DNA from: Bryobacteraceae bacterium
GTDB lineage: Bacteria; Acidobacteriota; Terriglobia; Bryobacterales; Bryobacteraceae
NCBI GenBank assembly: GCA_029975915.1
Contig: JARKOC010000371.1
Span: 179,646-243,645, forward strand
Direction of reading: 5' to 3'
DNA length: 64,000 bases
Shown: in pieces, positions 26,780 through 35,800 of the stretch
Numbering within the stretch: position 1 is the stretch's first letter
Layout of the letters: the number at the start of each line of letters is the position of its first letter
Notes under the pieces: generated by a model
Database searches by the model: none
Seen by the model: the letters and a program-made list of their open reading frames with translations, nothing else
What the model was told of the DNA's origin: nothing
Position numbers and translations under genes: made by a program

Positions 26780-27616
26780 ATGCAACGACGGCGTATCCTC
26801 GGGATCTTGGTCGCCATTCCTCCTGTCTGGGCGTTCGGCGATGAAACCAGGATCTGGCAGGAGTACTTGGAGTGGTTCAGGGCGCAGGAGGGCACCGTGC
26901 CCGATCCCCTCACGGGATTCGAGCAGCACCTCCTCCGGTCAGGCAGAAGCAGCAGCGAAGCCAGCGCGGCGGCCCGGATAGCAGCCCGTTTGATGAAAGA
27001 GCGCCGGGACGAATGGCAGGCGGCCTTCTTTGACAAAACGTACTCAAACCGGACTCCCCGGTATAACACGCAGCCGAACCAGTTGCTGGTCGAAACCGTC
27101 AAAAGACTCAAGCCCGGCCGGGCGCTTGACATCCACATGGGGCAGGGGCGAAATGCCATCTATCTGGCCGGTTTGGGCTGGCAAGTGACCGGCTTCGACT
27201 ACTCTTCCGAAGGCATTGCCGCCGCTCTGGTCGCATCGAAAGCCGCCGGGGTCCAGATTCGGGCGGTCAAATCACGCCACGAGGAGTTCGAATTTGGTCT
27301 CGGTCAATGGGATTTGATCATAATGAGCTACACTTGGCTCCCCCTGGAAGCTCAGTGGATTACGAAAGTCACCCAGGCGCTCGCGCCGGGCGGCATCCTG
27401 GTCTTCGAGCACCTCATGGAGGAATCCGGAAGCCCCGGCGCGGCAACCTGGCTTCCACGCCCAAACGAACTGCCGCGATTGTTCGCGCAATTGCGAATAT
27501 TGCGCTATGAGGACATCCGTGCGAGACCGGACTGGTCGTGGCGGCCGGAGCGAATCGCCCGGTTGGTCGCTGAGCGCGATCTGACGATCGAACAAATGCG
27601 CCTCGGGGAGAGGTAA
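26780..27616 (+). CDS. SAM-dependent methyltransferase with signal-like N-terminus
   Basis: A 278-residue class I methyltransferase. Motif I is ALDIHMGQGRNAIYLA (115-130), the ribose-binding acid is in VTGFDYSSEG, and APGGILVFEH is the post-II segment. The N-terminus MQRRRILGILVAIPPVWAFG looks like a signal peptide or anchor, and residues 20-100 are an extra helical region. An exported SAM enzyme would lack cofactor in the periplasm, so the N-terminus may instead be a membrane anchor facing the cytoplasm. Substrate unknown. Confidence 0.75.
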   Translation: MQRRRILGILVAIPPVWAFGDETRIWQEYLEWFRAQEGTVPDPLTGFEQHLLRSGRSSSEASAAARIAARLMKERRDEWQAAFFDKTYSNRTPRYNTQPNQLLVETVKRLKPGRALDIHMGQGRNAIYLAGLGWQVTGFDYSSEGIAAALVASKAAGVQIRAVKSRHEEFEFGLGQWDLIIMSYTWLPLEAQWITKVTQALAPGGILVFEHLMEESGSPGAATWLPRPNELPRLFAQLRILRYEDIRARPDWSWRPERIARLVAERDLTIEQMRLGER

Positions 27617-27644
27617 TCTTGTGAATCGAAAGAAGGAGACTGCC

Positions 27645-28925
27645 ATGACGCCTGTGAGAACCTTGCTGATTGCCTGCTTGCTTGCATCCTTCGGGTCCGC
27701 CGTGGGACAGGACCTGTTGGCCGGTTTGGCGAGGATCGAAATCACACCATCCACCAATGGGCCGATGTTCGGTTACGCCAATCGGAAATGCGGCCAGTCC
27801 ACGGCGGTCCACGACCCGCTTTTCGCCAAGGCCTTGGTCCTCCAGGCGGACGAGCAACGTGTGGCCATCGTAACGATGGATTTGGGCAGCATTTCCACCG
27901 AGGTCCTGTTTAAGCGCGTCGCCGCAGAACTGAAGATCCCAGTGCTGTTGCTCTCTCTGTCCCATACCCACTCAGGTCCGGCGTTCATGGCCTACTCACT
28001 GAAGGCGGAAAGTCCGTCGGCTTACCAGACCGAGCTGGAAGGTAAACTCTTCGAGGTGGTAAAACAGGCGTCGGAATCGATGTCGCCAGCCCGCCTGAGC
28101 GCCGGACGCGGATCGATTCAACTCGGCTACAACCGGCTTCTGATGCGCGAGGACGGCCGGGCCAGGGCGCTGTTTGACAACCTGGACCGTGTCCCGTATG
28201 GCCCAGTGGATCCGGAGGTTATGCTGCTCCAGGTGGAGGACCAATCCGGCAAGCCGCGGGCACTGCTCGTCCACTATGCCGCGCACGCGGTTGCACTCGG
28301 AACGACGAACTGCCTCTATTCCGCCGACTATCCAGGGGTTTTGCAGGCGCGGGTGGAAGCGGCAATGCCGGGAGTTCAGGCAATGTTCGTTCAGGGGGCG
28401 GCAGGCGACATCAACCCGCTGTTCCAAGGCCGGACGGGCAACAGCGAAGCCGACTTCGCCACGATGACCAAAATGGGTGAACTCCTCGCCGGTGAAGTCC
28501 TGCGGGTCGCCAAGAAACTGGAACCGGTTTCCTCCTCGCCGGCAACCATCGTCCAGCGCACCCAAACACTGCCGTTTAGGGGCCGATGGGATGCCGCCAG
28601 AGAGTTCCCTGTGGGCATTACTACTCTTCTCATCAACAATAAGATCGCTATTGCCACAGTGCCGGGCGAGCCGTTGATCCAGCTTCAGAAGCGATGGAAG
28701 ACTGCGGCCGAGATGCCATACGCCTTCTTCTATGGCTATACGCAAACGACTTCCAATCCATGGCCCGGCTACATCCCTGACATGAAGTCGGCCGCCTATG
28801 GCGGCTACGGTGCCGACAATGCAACCAACATCGAGGTGGGTGCGGCCGAACGGATCATGGACCAGCACATGATGAATCTGTATGATCTACGAGGAATGTG
28901 GATGAAGGCCCCAGGCAAGCCCTGA
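27645..28925 (+). CDS. Secreted neutral/alkaline ceramidase-like hydrolase
   Basis: A 426-residue protein with a signal peptide (TLLIACLLASFGSAVGQ) and the N-terminal ceramidase fold: ARIEITPSTNGPMFGYANR, LVLQADEQRVAIVTMDLG, LLSLSHTHSGP and LLVHYAAHAVALG. Histidines in SHTHSGP and YAAHAV fit zinc ligands of neutral ceramidases. It lacks the long C-terminal Ig-like domain of true ceramidases, so the substrate may differ; such proteins are expanded in Acidobacteriota. ATG at 27645 with AAGGAG seven bases before is preferred to GTG at 27621. Confidence 0.8.
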   Translation: MTPVRTLLIACLLASFGSAVGQDLLAGLARIEITPSTNGPMFGYANRKCGQSTAVHDPLFAKALVLQADEQRVAIVTMDLGSISTEVLFKRVAAELKIPVLLLSLSHTHSGPAFMAYSLKAESPSAYQTELEGKLFEVVKQASESMSPARLSAGRGSIQLGYNRLLMREDGRARALFDNLDRVPYGPVDPEVMLLQVEDQSGKPRALLVHYAAHAVALGTTNCLYSADYPGVLQARVEAAMPGVQAMFVQGAAGDINPLFQGRTGNSEADFATMTKMGELLAGEVLRVAKKLEPVSSSPATIVQRTQTLPFRGRWDAAREFPVGITTLLINNKIAIATVPGEPLIQLQKRWKTAAEMPYAFFYGYTQTTSNPWPGYIPDMKSAAYGGYGADNATNIEVGAAERIMDQHMMNLYDLRGMWMKAPGKP

Positions 28926-29070
28926 AGTCATCGAATCTGTACGTGTTCTGACATGATTAAAAGCTGCAAAGCGTGGTTCGAATGACATATCATTTGAACT
29001 TGGCCGTTTCGACGGTCCGGCTTCGGCCCCAGAAGCAGATCTCCGACGTGTAGACCGAAACTGACGACCG

Positions 29071-29856
29071 ATGATTCGTATCGCGGCAGCCATTCTCGCC
29101 ATGCTGGCCCTGCTCGTACCGAGCGAGGGCGCGAATAGCAAGACGAGTCCCTCCCCCAAAAAACCAGCGGCGAAAAAGACAGCCGCGACAACCCGCGTGA
29201 CGAAGGCGCCAGTGAAGACGGCCCGCAAGGCGACGAAAGCCAGGAAAAGGGTCGCGAGCCGGAAGCTCCCGGTGAAAAAGACTGTCCGGCACAAGAAAAG
29301 GCGCGTTCCGGCCAGGGTCGTCCGTACGAGGTTTGTCGTGCAGGAGCCGGCCGTGACAGGGCTGCAGTGTGCGATGGGTGATGCGGCGCCTGGCGAGGCA
29401 ACAGCCTGCGTCAGTTGTTCCGAGCAGGCCCTGGTGCGTGCGCACTCTTTGGTCGGGCTGCGATACAGGCGCGGCGGCACCTCTGTGGCCACGGGCTTCG
29501 ATTGCAGCGGATTCGTCCAGCACGTTTTCGGAATCTCATGCCAGTTGAAGATTCCGCGGTCGGCAAGCGAACAGTTCCGGGTGGGTCTCGCCGTGGACCG
29601 TGATGAACTGCGGCGGGGCGACCTGGTCTTCTTCAAAGGCCGCAGAGGCTGGCACGTCGGCATCTACACTGGCGACGGCACTTTCATTCACTCGCCAAAC
29701 CGTCGCGACTCGGTCAAAGTCTCTTCCCTCGATTCCCCATACTACCGGCGCACCTATCTCGGGGCGCGCCGGTTGGCGCACGACATCATCGAACCGCTGC
29801 CTGGACAGGTTCCACAAGTATCGGCCGAATTGAGCGAAGTCGACAGCTCCAATTGA
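29071..29856 (+). CDS. NlpC/P60 peptidoglycan endopeptidase with H1-like basic region
   Basis: A 261-residue protein: signal peptide (AAAILAMLALLVPSEG), a Lys/Ala/Pro-rich basic region at about 25-80 resembling histone-H1 tails, then an NlpC/P60 domain. The catalytic cysteine is C145 in FDCSGFVQHVF, the histidine H195 in WHVGIYTGDG and the third polar residue H207. These enzymes cleave gamma-D-glutamyl-diamino acid bonds in cell-wall peptides. The basic region may bind anionic wall or DNA; that is inference. No close operon partner: gaps of 145 and 247 bases flank it. Confidence 0.9.
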   Translation: MIRIAAAILAMLALLVPSEGANSKTSPSPKKPAAKKTAATTRVTKAPVKTARKATKARKRVASRKLPVKKTVRHKKRRVPARVVRTRFVVQEPAVTGLQCAMGDAAPGEATACVSCSEQALVRAHSLVGLRYRRGGTSVATGFDCSGFVQHVFGISCQLKIPRSASEQFRVGLAVDRDELRRGDLVFFKGRRGWHVGIYTGDGTFIHSPNRRDSVKVSSLDSPYYRRTYLGARRLAHDIIEPLPGQVPQVSAELSEVDSSN

Positions 29857-30008
29857 CGCTTTTTCTGATCGTAACTTCCAGTTGAGGGCCTGGTTGGGCA
29901 AGGCCAACTTCTTCGCAGGAGCACTTCCGTTACGGGGCGTGATGCCACCCATCCAAGGGTACCGTCCAAGTTGCGTTTCAAAAAAATATCGATTCGTACA
30001 TTTTCTTA

Positions 30009-30036
30009 TTGCGTTTTGAAGTTATTCGGGCATACT
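30009..30036 (+). promoter_or_regulatory. Candidate promoter of the RiPP-like operon
   Basis: TTGCGT (30009-30014) and CATACT (30031-30036) are 16 bases apart in an AT-rich patch about 70 bases before the peptide gene. The rest of the 247-base gap (29857-30103) shows no other clear element. Both boxes deviate from consensus. Confidence 0.35.
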
Positions 30037-30103
30037 GGGAACAATCGCCTGGGAGCGCCTGCCACTCCCTCGCACCACACACTGTCAGAGGAGACAAACA
30101 AAA

Positions 30104-30304
30104 ATGGCTGCTGCCAAATTACAGACGAAGGTACGCCAGGTGAATCTGCAGATCGCCGCGGATATGCCCTTCAAGGAGTTGGTGAAGAATCTGGAGATCG
30201 CACTGACTCTGCCGAAAGAGATCGCTCCCCGCGGCTGCGCGCCGTGCCTGTCGGGGATCGACCGGTTCGTACTCGACAGCAAGGTCCTGCCGGGTCTTGG
30301 CTGA
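30104..30304 (+). CDS. Putative RiPP precursor peptide with a CxxC core
   Basis: A 66-residue peptide, preceded by AGAGGAGAC. Residues 1-42 look like a leader: amphipathic and helical (DMPFKELVKNLEIALTLPKE). Residues 43-66 look like a core: RGCAPCLSGIDRF then VLDSKVLPGLG, with C45 and C48 the only cysteines. Its stop overlaps the start of the DUF692 enzyme by 8 bases, so the two are translationally coupled. MNIO enzymes modify cysteine or C-terminal residues of such peptides in methanobactin, 3-thiaglutamate and bufferin pathways. The precursor role is inferred from context; I know no named family with this core. Confidence 0.7.
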   Translation: MAAAKLQTKVRQVNLQIAADMPFKELVKNLEIALTLPKEIAPRGCAPCLSGIDRFVLDSKVLPGLG

Positions 30305-31259
30305 GCCGGGCATCCCGAAGCTGGCTGAAATAGCGGAACTGGGCGTGGGGTTGAACTACCAGGCCCAGTTCCTTCCGTTCCTCGAAAAGCACTCAGCCGA
30401 GTTCGATTTTCTCGAAATTGTACCCGACATCTTCTGGGTTGACCACGGCAGAGGCGCCTCGCCACGATACGTAGAGGACTCTGTGCAGATGGATTTTCTG
30501 CGGAGAATTCGGGAACGGATGCCAGTGGTTCTACATTCGATCGGGTTGTCGATTGGAAGCGCCCACCAGTTCAACCGCGACCATCTGGCGCAAATTTCAC
30601 TGTGGCAGCGGCGGTTGGGCAGCCCATGGCACAGCGACCACCTCGCCTACCACCTCACCGAGGGTGCACTCGCGGCAGCGCACGGATTCGCTTCCCTCGC
30701 GGAATCAAACGCAGGCGTCACCATGCCCTTGTCCCGCAGCCGGGCCAACCTGCGGATGCTTGCCGAACGGGTAAGCGAGGTGCGGCGGGCTGTGGATGCG
30801 CCTTTCTTGATCGAGAACAACGTCTATTTTGTCGATATGCCCGGCGACGAAATGGACGAGAGCCAATTCCTGAACGCTTTGTGCCGCGAGGCTGGGTGCG
30901 GGCTAGTGCTCGATTTACACAACGTCTACTGCAACAGCCTGAACATGGGCTTCGACGCGTACGGTCTGCTCGACAGACTGGAGATGGCCAACGTGGTCGA
31001 GATCCATCTGGGCGGTGGAAATCAGGACGGCCCCTACTATTTGGATTCGCACTCCGGCGCGACGCCAGAACCTGTCTGGGATTTGCTGGAACACGTACTG
31101 ATCCTTGCGCCTAACCTTAAAGGCATCGTCTTTGAACTGTTTGGCTCCTGGTATGAAACCATGGGCGAAAAGCAGCTTGTCCTCGAACTCAGCAGAATGC
31201 GTGATGCTTGGAACCGCTATCGCGCAATCCGAAGCTACGGGAAGGAACTCTGTGCGTGA
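30297..31259 (+). CDS. DUF692 / MNIO family RiPP-modifying enzyme (MbnB/TglH-like)
   Basis: A 320-residue TIM-barrel protein of the multinuclear non-haem iron oxidative family. Likely iron ligands are visible: H80 in VLHSIGLSIGS, H112, D114 and H115 in WHSDHLAYH, E173 in LIENNVYF, D206 and H208 in LDLHNVYCNSLNMG, H237 in EIHLGGG, D250 and H252 in DSHSG, and E280 in FELFGSWYE. TTG at 30297 overlaps the precursor stop and is the only start giving the whole conserved N-terminus. It would oxidise cysteine-containing residues of the encoded peptide in the cytoplasm. The partner gene follows with a GTGA overlap. Confidence 0.9.
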   Translation: MAEPGIPKLAEIAELGVGLNYQAQFLPFLEKHSAEFDFLEIVPDIFWVDHGRGASPRYVEDSVQMDFLRRIRERMPVVLHSIGLSIGSAHQFNRDHLAQISLWQRRLGSPWHSDHLAYHLTEGALAAAHGFASLAESNAGVTMPLSRSRANLRMLAERVSEVRRAVDAPFLIENNVYFVDMPGDEMDESQFLNALCREAGCGLVLDLHNVYCNSLNMGFDAYGLLDRLEMANVVEIHLGGGNQDGPYYLDSHSGATPEPVWDLLEHVLILAPNLKGIVFELFGSWYETMGEKQLVLELSRMRDAWNRYRAIRSYGKELCA

Positions 31260-31864
31260 GCGAGGCCGTCTTCCAGTCAGCGTTTGTGAGGCTCATCACT
31301 GATGATCAGTTTGCGGAGCGCGTGCGAAGCGCAGCTTCTCCGCCGCAGATCAGCGGACTGACCCGCCGCGAGGCCGCCGGACTCCGCCTTCTGGCGTTGT
31401 CGCCCGGACTCAGCGTGATGCGGAAGCTGCACTTGGGCTTCAGACTCAACAAGCTCCTCTCATCGTTACCGCTCACATGCCGGCTTCTTGGCCAGCGGCG
31501 GCTTGGGGCGGAGACCCGGATGTTTTGGGCGAAGCGGCCCTCCGCGAGTTTCTACTTCCTTGAAGAAGCCTACGCATTCGCTGAGCATTTACAGGCTCGC
31601 ATGGGCCAGGGGCTCAAAGTCGCATACCTCGGCGACGTGCTCGCATATGAGATGGCCCTCCTGATCCTCAAGCGGCCATTGGCGCCTGGAGAACAGCCAC
31701 CTGTCGTCGAAGTCACTTTCAGATGCGATCCCAGGGCGCTACTCGCCGCCATTCAATCTGACGGGCGCCCGAGCCGGATCAAGCGCGCGCACACGCGCCT
31801 GATGGCATGGGCCGACGAGGGGGGCGAGGTGCACTGGACCGATGCCAGTGGTCTGAGCATTTGA
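31256..31864 (+). CDS. MNIO partner protein (MbnC/TglI/DUF2063-like)
   Basis: A 202-residue protein. GTG at 31256 overlaps the DUF692 stop. The N-terminal ~80 residues (FQSAFVRLITDDQFAERV, then GLRLLALSPGLSVMRKLHLG) resemble the DUF2063-type domain that serves as a peptide-recognition element, and FYFLEEAYAFAEHLQ fits the helical partner fold. MbnC and TglI bind the precursor leader and complete the MNIO complex; the same role is inferred here. No transporter or protease gene follows: the next genes are on the other strand. Confidence 0.72.
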   Translation: MSEAVFQSAFVRLITDDQFAERVRSAASPPQISGLTRREAAGLRLLALSPGLSVMRKLHLGFRLNKLLSSLPLTCRLLGQRRLGAETRMFWAKRPSASFYFLEEAYAFAEHLQARMGQGLKVAYLGDVLAYEMALLILKRPLAPGEQPPVVEVTFRCDPRALLAAIQSDGRPSRIKRAHTRLMAWADEGGEVHWTDASGLSI

Positions 31865-31956
31865 CTGAACCAAACTAAGAGGCCGAGCAGCGAGCGAAAC
31901 GGCGAACCCTGGTCAATTCCGATGTTGTCCGCGGTGGAATCAAGCGCGTGGCGCTC

Positions 31957-32181
31957 TCTCTTGTTGTGATAGTTGGGGTACGCCGGGCGCTGGTGCTTGG
32001 GCAGGGGGGATTTCCGCAACTGTTCATGCGCGGCGTCGACAGCTCTTTCGAGTCACGGGTCCTTGCCCTGGCGGACGAGTGCCGGATCGTAGTCCACGAC
32101 AATGTCGAGATCGACACCGCGGTTCTCCACGTCCCACTGGCCTTCGATGTTGTTGAACGCGAGATTCAGTGCGGTGACGCG
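31957..32181 (-). pseudogene. Duplicated tail of the tricorn protease gene
   Basis: This 225-bp stretch matches the last 225 bp of the complete tricorn gene (32870-33094) at high identity on the same strand. It encodes VTALNLAFNN, DVENRGVDLDIVVDYDPAL and VRQGKDP, then a stop; PLPKHQRPAYPNYHNKR appears in another frame. Similarity seems to continue weakly into the downstream flank to about 31872. With stop and frameshift it is a dead remnant, left by duplication or by a rearrangement that placed the HD gene between the copies. Confidence 0.8.
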
Positions 32182-32200
32182 TAATTGACGTGACGGCGTC

Positions 32201-32788
32201 TCAAAATGACGCTGCTTGGGAGTTTGCATCATGAGCAAAGACGGCCAGCGCTCTGCTGTAGTCGTCCACAACCATCGCCTGAGCCGGTGCTATCAAGGCG
32301 GTGAACTTCGACTCGACGAGTGAGGCAAGCCACTGCCGGCCAGCCTCGAAGCCGAGGCCGCGGATTCCGAAGGCAAAGTGAGACCAATAGGCTGGCTGTG
32401 CAATCTGGGCCATGGCGTCAGCGTTAGACAGGACAACCGCCTCGATTGTGTGGCTCTCCAGGGGCAGGGGAGTGGAATGGGAGCGAATACACTGGCAGAT
32501 ACGTTCGATTTGACTGGGAGGGACGGAGTAGGTTTCGAGGATGCCAGCGGCACAGTCCGCGCTGAGTTCCGCGTGGCGAGGCAGAGTGGAGAAGTCGCGG
32601 ACGGCGGAGATGTCATGTAGCCAGGCAGCAATGACTGGGATTGTGGGGGATACGCCGAGTTGAAAGGATAGCTCGGCGCAATATCGGGCCACGGGAGCAA
32701 GGTGATGTGTATAGAAGTCGAGGCCGAGGACGATCCCCGGGCGTGAACATTCGCGGTGGACAGTCTCCTGAATGGCTTCGACGTTCAT
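32201..32788 (-). CDS. HD-domain phosphohydrolase
   Basis: A 195-residue protein with the HD metal-binding set: H28 in FYTHHLAPVA, H58-D59 in AAWLHDIS and D124 in LSNADAMAQ, plus H72 and H104 that may add a second metal. HD proteins hydrolyse nucleotides or other phosphoesters; this one resembles small stand-alone members. It lies between the tricorn gene and a duplicated fragment of the tricorn end, so it may have arrived with the rearrangement. Substrate is not known. Confidence 0.75.
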   Translation of the reverse strand: MNVEAIQETVHRECSRPGIVLGLDFYTHHLAPVARYCAELSFQLGVSPTIPVIAAWLHDISAVRDFSTLPRHAELSADCAAGILETYSVPPSQIERICQCIRSHSTPLPLESHTIEAVVLSNADAMAQIAQPAYWSHFAFGIRGLGFEAGRQWLASLVESKFTALIAPAQAMVVDDYSRALAVFAHDANSQAASF

Positions 32789-32866
32789 GCCGCCAACCTA
32801 ACACACCAAAGAGGCGGAGAATCGGGGCGAAGCGATTGACCGCTGTTGATGCCGCATTGGCGGCGG

Positions 32867-35800
32867 TCAGCGTTTGTTGTGATAGTCGGGGTACGCCGGC
32901 CGCTGGTACTTCGGCAGCGGAGATTTCTGCAACTGTTCAAGGGCGACGGCGACGGCTCGTTCGAGTTGCGGGTCCTTGCCCTGGCGGACGAGCGCAGGAT
33001 CGTAGTCCACGACAATGTCGGGATCGACACCGTGGTTCTCTACGTCCCACTGGCCCTCGGTGTTGTAGAACGCGAGATTCGGGGCGGTCACGCGCCCACC
33101 GTCGAGCAGCGACGGATAGCCGAAGATGCCGACCAGGCCGCCCCAGGTCCTCATCCCGACCAGCGGGCCGATTTTGAGTTTGCGGAACATCCAGGGCATG
33201 GCATCGCCGCCCGAGCCGGCATATTCGTTGACGACCATGACCTTGGGGCCGAAAACGGCGTTCATCGGCGTGGTGAAGTCATGGCCCGCGCGTGTTGAGA
33301 AGAAATTGAGCAACGGCCTGCGGAGGTAATCGACGATGTAGTCAGCTACCGAGCCGCCGCCGTTGAAGCGCTCATCAAGCACCATGCCTTCCTTGCCAAC
33401 TTGAGCGAAGAACCAGCGGTTGAAGTTCGAGTAACCCTGGTTGGAAGTGTTGGGCAGGTGGACATAGCCTATGCGGCCACTAGAGAGTTGATCGACCTTT
33501 CGGCGGTTATCCTCAACCCATGCCATGTAACGCAACCCGTTGTCATTGGGGATAGGGACGACGGTGACTTCGCGAGAGCCGTCGTTGGTGGGATTCGGTC
33601 CGACCTTCAGGACGACGCTCTTGCCCGACGTAGCCTCGAAGAAGCGGTAAACATCGTCGTTCGCGGTAACATCCCGCCCATTGACGGCGAGCAGGTACTC
33701 GCCGGCCTTCACGTTCACGCCGGGTTGGGTGAGCGGAGCGCGGAGCGACGGATTCCAGTTTTCCCCATCATAGACGCGTGCGAAACGGTAACGGCCGTTT
33801 TCGACCTTGTAGTCGGCGCCGAGCAGGCCGACCGGAACTGACTTGACCTCCGGGAACGCGCCGCCGGCGACATACATGTGACCGACCGAAATCTCGCCCA
33901 GCATTTCTCCAAACAGGTAATTCAAGTCAGCACGGTGTGCGACGGCGGAGAGGTAAGTGGCGTATTTCTCCTTGGCCTTTTCAATATCCAGGCCGTGGAA
34001 GTTGGGGGCATACAGGAAGTCTCGCTGAAGCCGCCAGACCTCATAGAACATCTGTTTCCATTCCGCCACGGGGTCAATCAACGCTTCCATTTCGGCGGTC
34101 TTGATGGTGCCCTCGCCGGGTTTGGGGGGCGCGGATGTACCCTGAATCGCCCAGCGCTGGCCCTGGCGGAAGACCATCTTCTCGCCGTTGCGCGAGAAGA
34201 CCACGACAGCGGCACCCTCCATGATCTTGTCGGTCTTGCGGGTCTTGAGATCGAACTTGTACAGCGTCCGGGTTGGCGGGCCGGGCGCGACAGACGGAGC
34301 GTTTTCGAGCAGGTAGACAACCCCCGTTTTGGGCGCGTCAAGCTGCGCATAGTCCCGGGCCGGAATGGGCAGAGCGAGAATGCGCTGTGAGATGCCGTCG
34401 AAGTCAATGACCACATTGACTTCCTTCTTCTCTTCCTTCTTGGCTGCGGCTGCGGCCTGTTTCGGATCTCCCTTGGCTTCGGCAGCCGGCTTCGCCTCGT
34501 CTTTCTTGTCGCTGGCCTTCTCTTCGTCGCTTTCGGGGGCCAGGGGCGACGGTTCGTCTCTCTTCAGAACGATCAAATAGGCGTTACGATTCTGGATGCG
34601 CTCAATCGACGACATGTCGAGCCAGCCGGTCGATAGGCCCTGGTTGGTCGAGGCGGTGAAGTAGATGTACTTGCCGTTGGCGTCGAAGCGGGCGTGGCGG
34701 GCATCGGACAGGCCGTCGGTGATCTGCGTTTCCTTGCCCGACTCCAACGAATAGACACAGACTGCTCGCAAGTGGTTCCGCAACTGCTTGGTGTAAAGGA
34801 TCCACTTTGAATCCGGCGACCACGACGGATTAATCTCCTCGCGATAGGGCGAGTCGTAGTAGTCGCCTTCAATCCAGGTGGTCTTCGCCGCGGCGATGTC
34901 GAATATGCCGAGGCGCAACATAGCATCACGGATGAGGAGTTTCTTGCCGTCAGGAGACCAGGAGTAAAGGTAGAGGAAAGTCTTGGCGCCGGCGTCGTAC
35001 TTCTTCACTTCGCCAAGGCCGTTCTGTGGGGCGATATGGATCTGGTATTCGCCGGTTGCGTCCGACAAGTAAGCGATCTGCTGCCCGTCTGGCGACCAAA
35101 CGGGGAATCGTTCGGCGACGCCCGATGTGGCCGTCAGATTGCGGATGTCGCCCTTCTCGGCCGGGACGGTGTAGATGTCGCCGCGGGCCTCGAACAGGGC
35201 GCGGGCGCCCGTTGGGGACAATTCGACGGACACAATCCTGGAGGCCACCTTGTCGTAGAAGGGCCGGACTCCTGGCAGGTCACCATTGACGCTGATCTTC
35301 ACGGGCGTTACTTTGCCCGACTTGAGGTCATACAGTTCCAGGCCGCCGAAGCGTTCGAGCACGATCGCGCCGGGTCCGAGAGAGGCGGACTTGTAGTCAA
35401 GGCCTGTGTTCTTAATGACTTCGACGACCCGCTTCGTCTTTAGGTCATAGGAAAACAGCGTGATGGGGCCGTTTCGGTCAGAGAGGAAGAAAACGCGATC
35501 CGGGGTGTAAATCGGATTGAAGTCGTTGGAGTTCTGGCGGGGGATCTCTTCGACCCTGGAATCCGACAGCTGCCCTATCCAGATCTTGGAGGTGCGGCCT
35601 CCGCGGTAGCGCTTCCAAATGGTGAAGGCGGGCGCAAGGGGGGTGTAGGCGATGCGGGCGCCGTCGGCTGAGTAGGTCGCTTCATGGCCCATGGGAAATG
35701 GAAGTTCTTCGGCGGGGCCAGGGACCAACGGGATGGTGAAAAAGCTCTCACTCCGCGCGTACGCAGTCCGTGGCGACCGGATCAGGATGCGTTTGCCGCC

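Noticed and set aside
28960..28995. GGTTCGAAT near 28976 as a tRNA T-loop
   Set aside because: No pairing T-stem, acceptor stem or anticodon arm around it.
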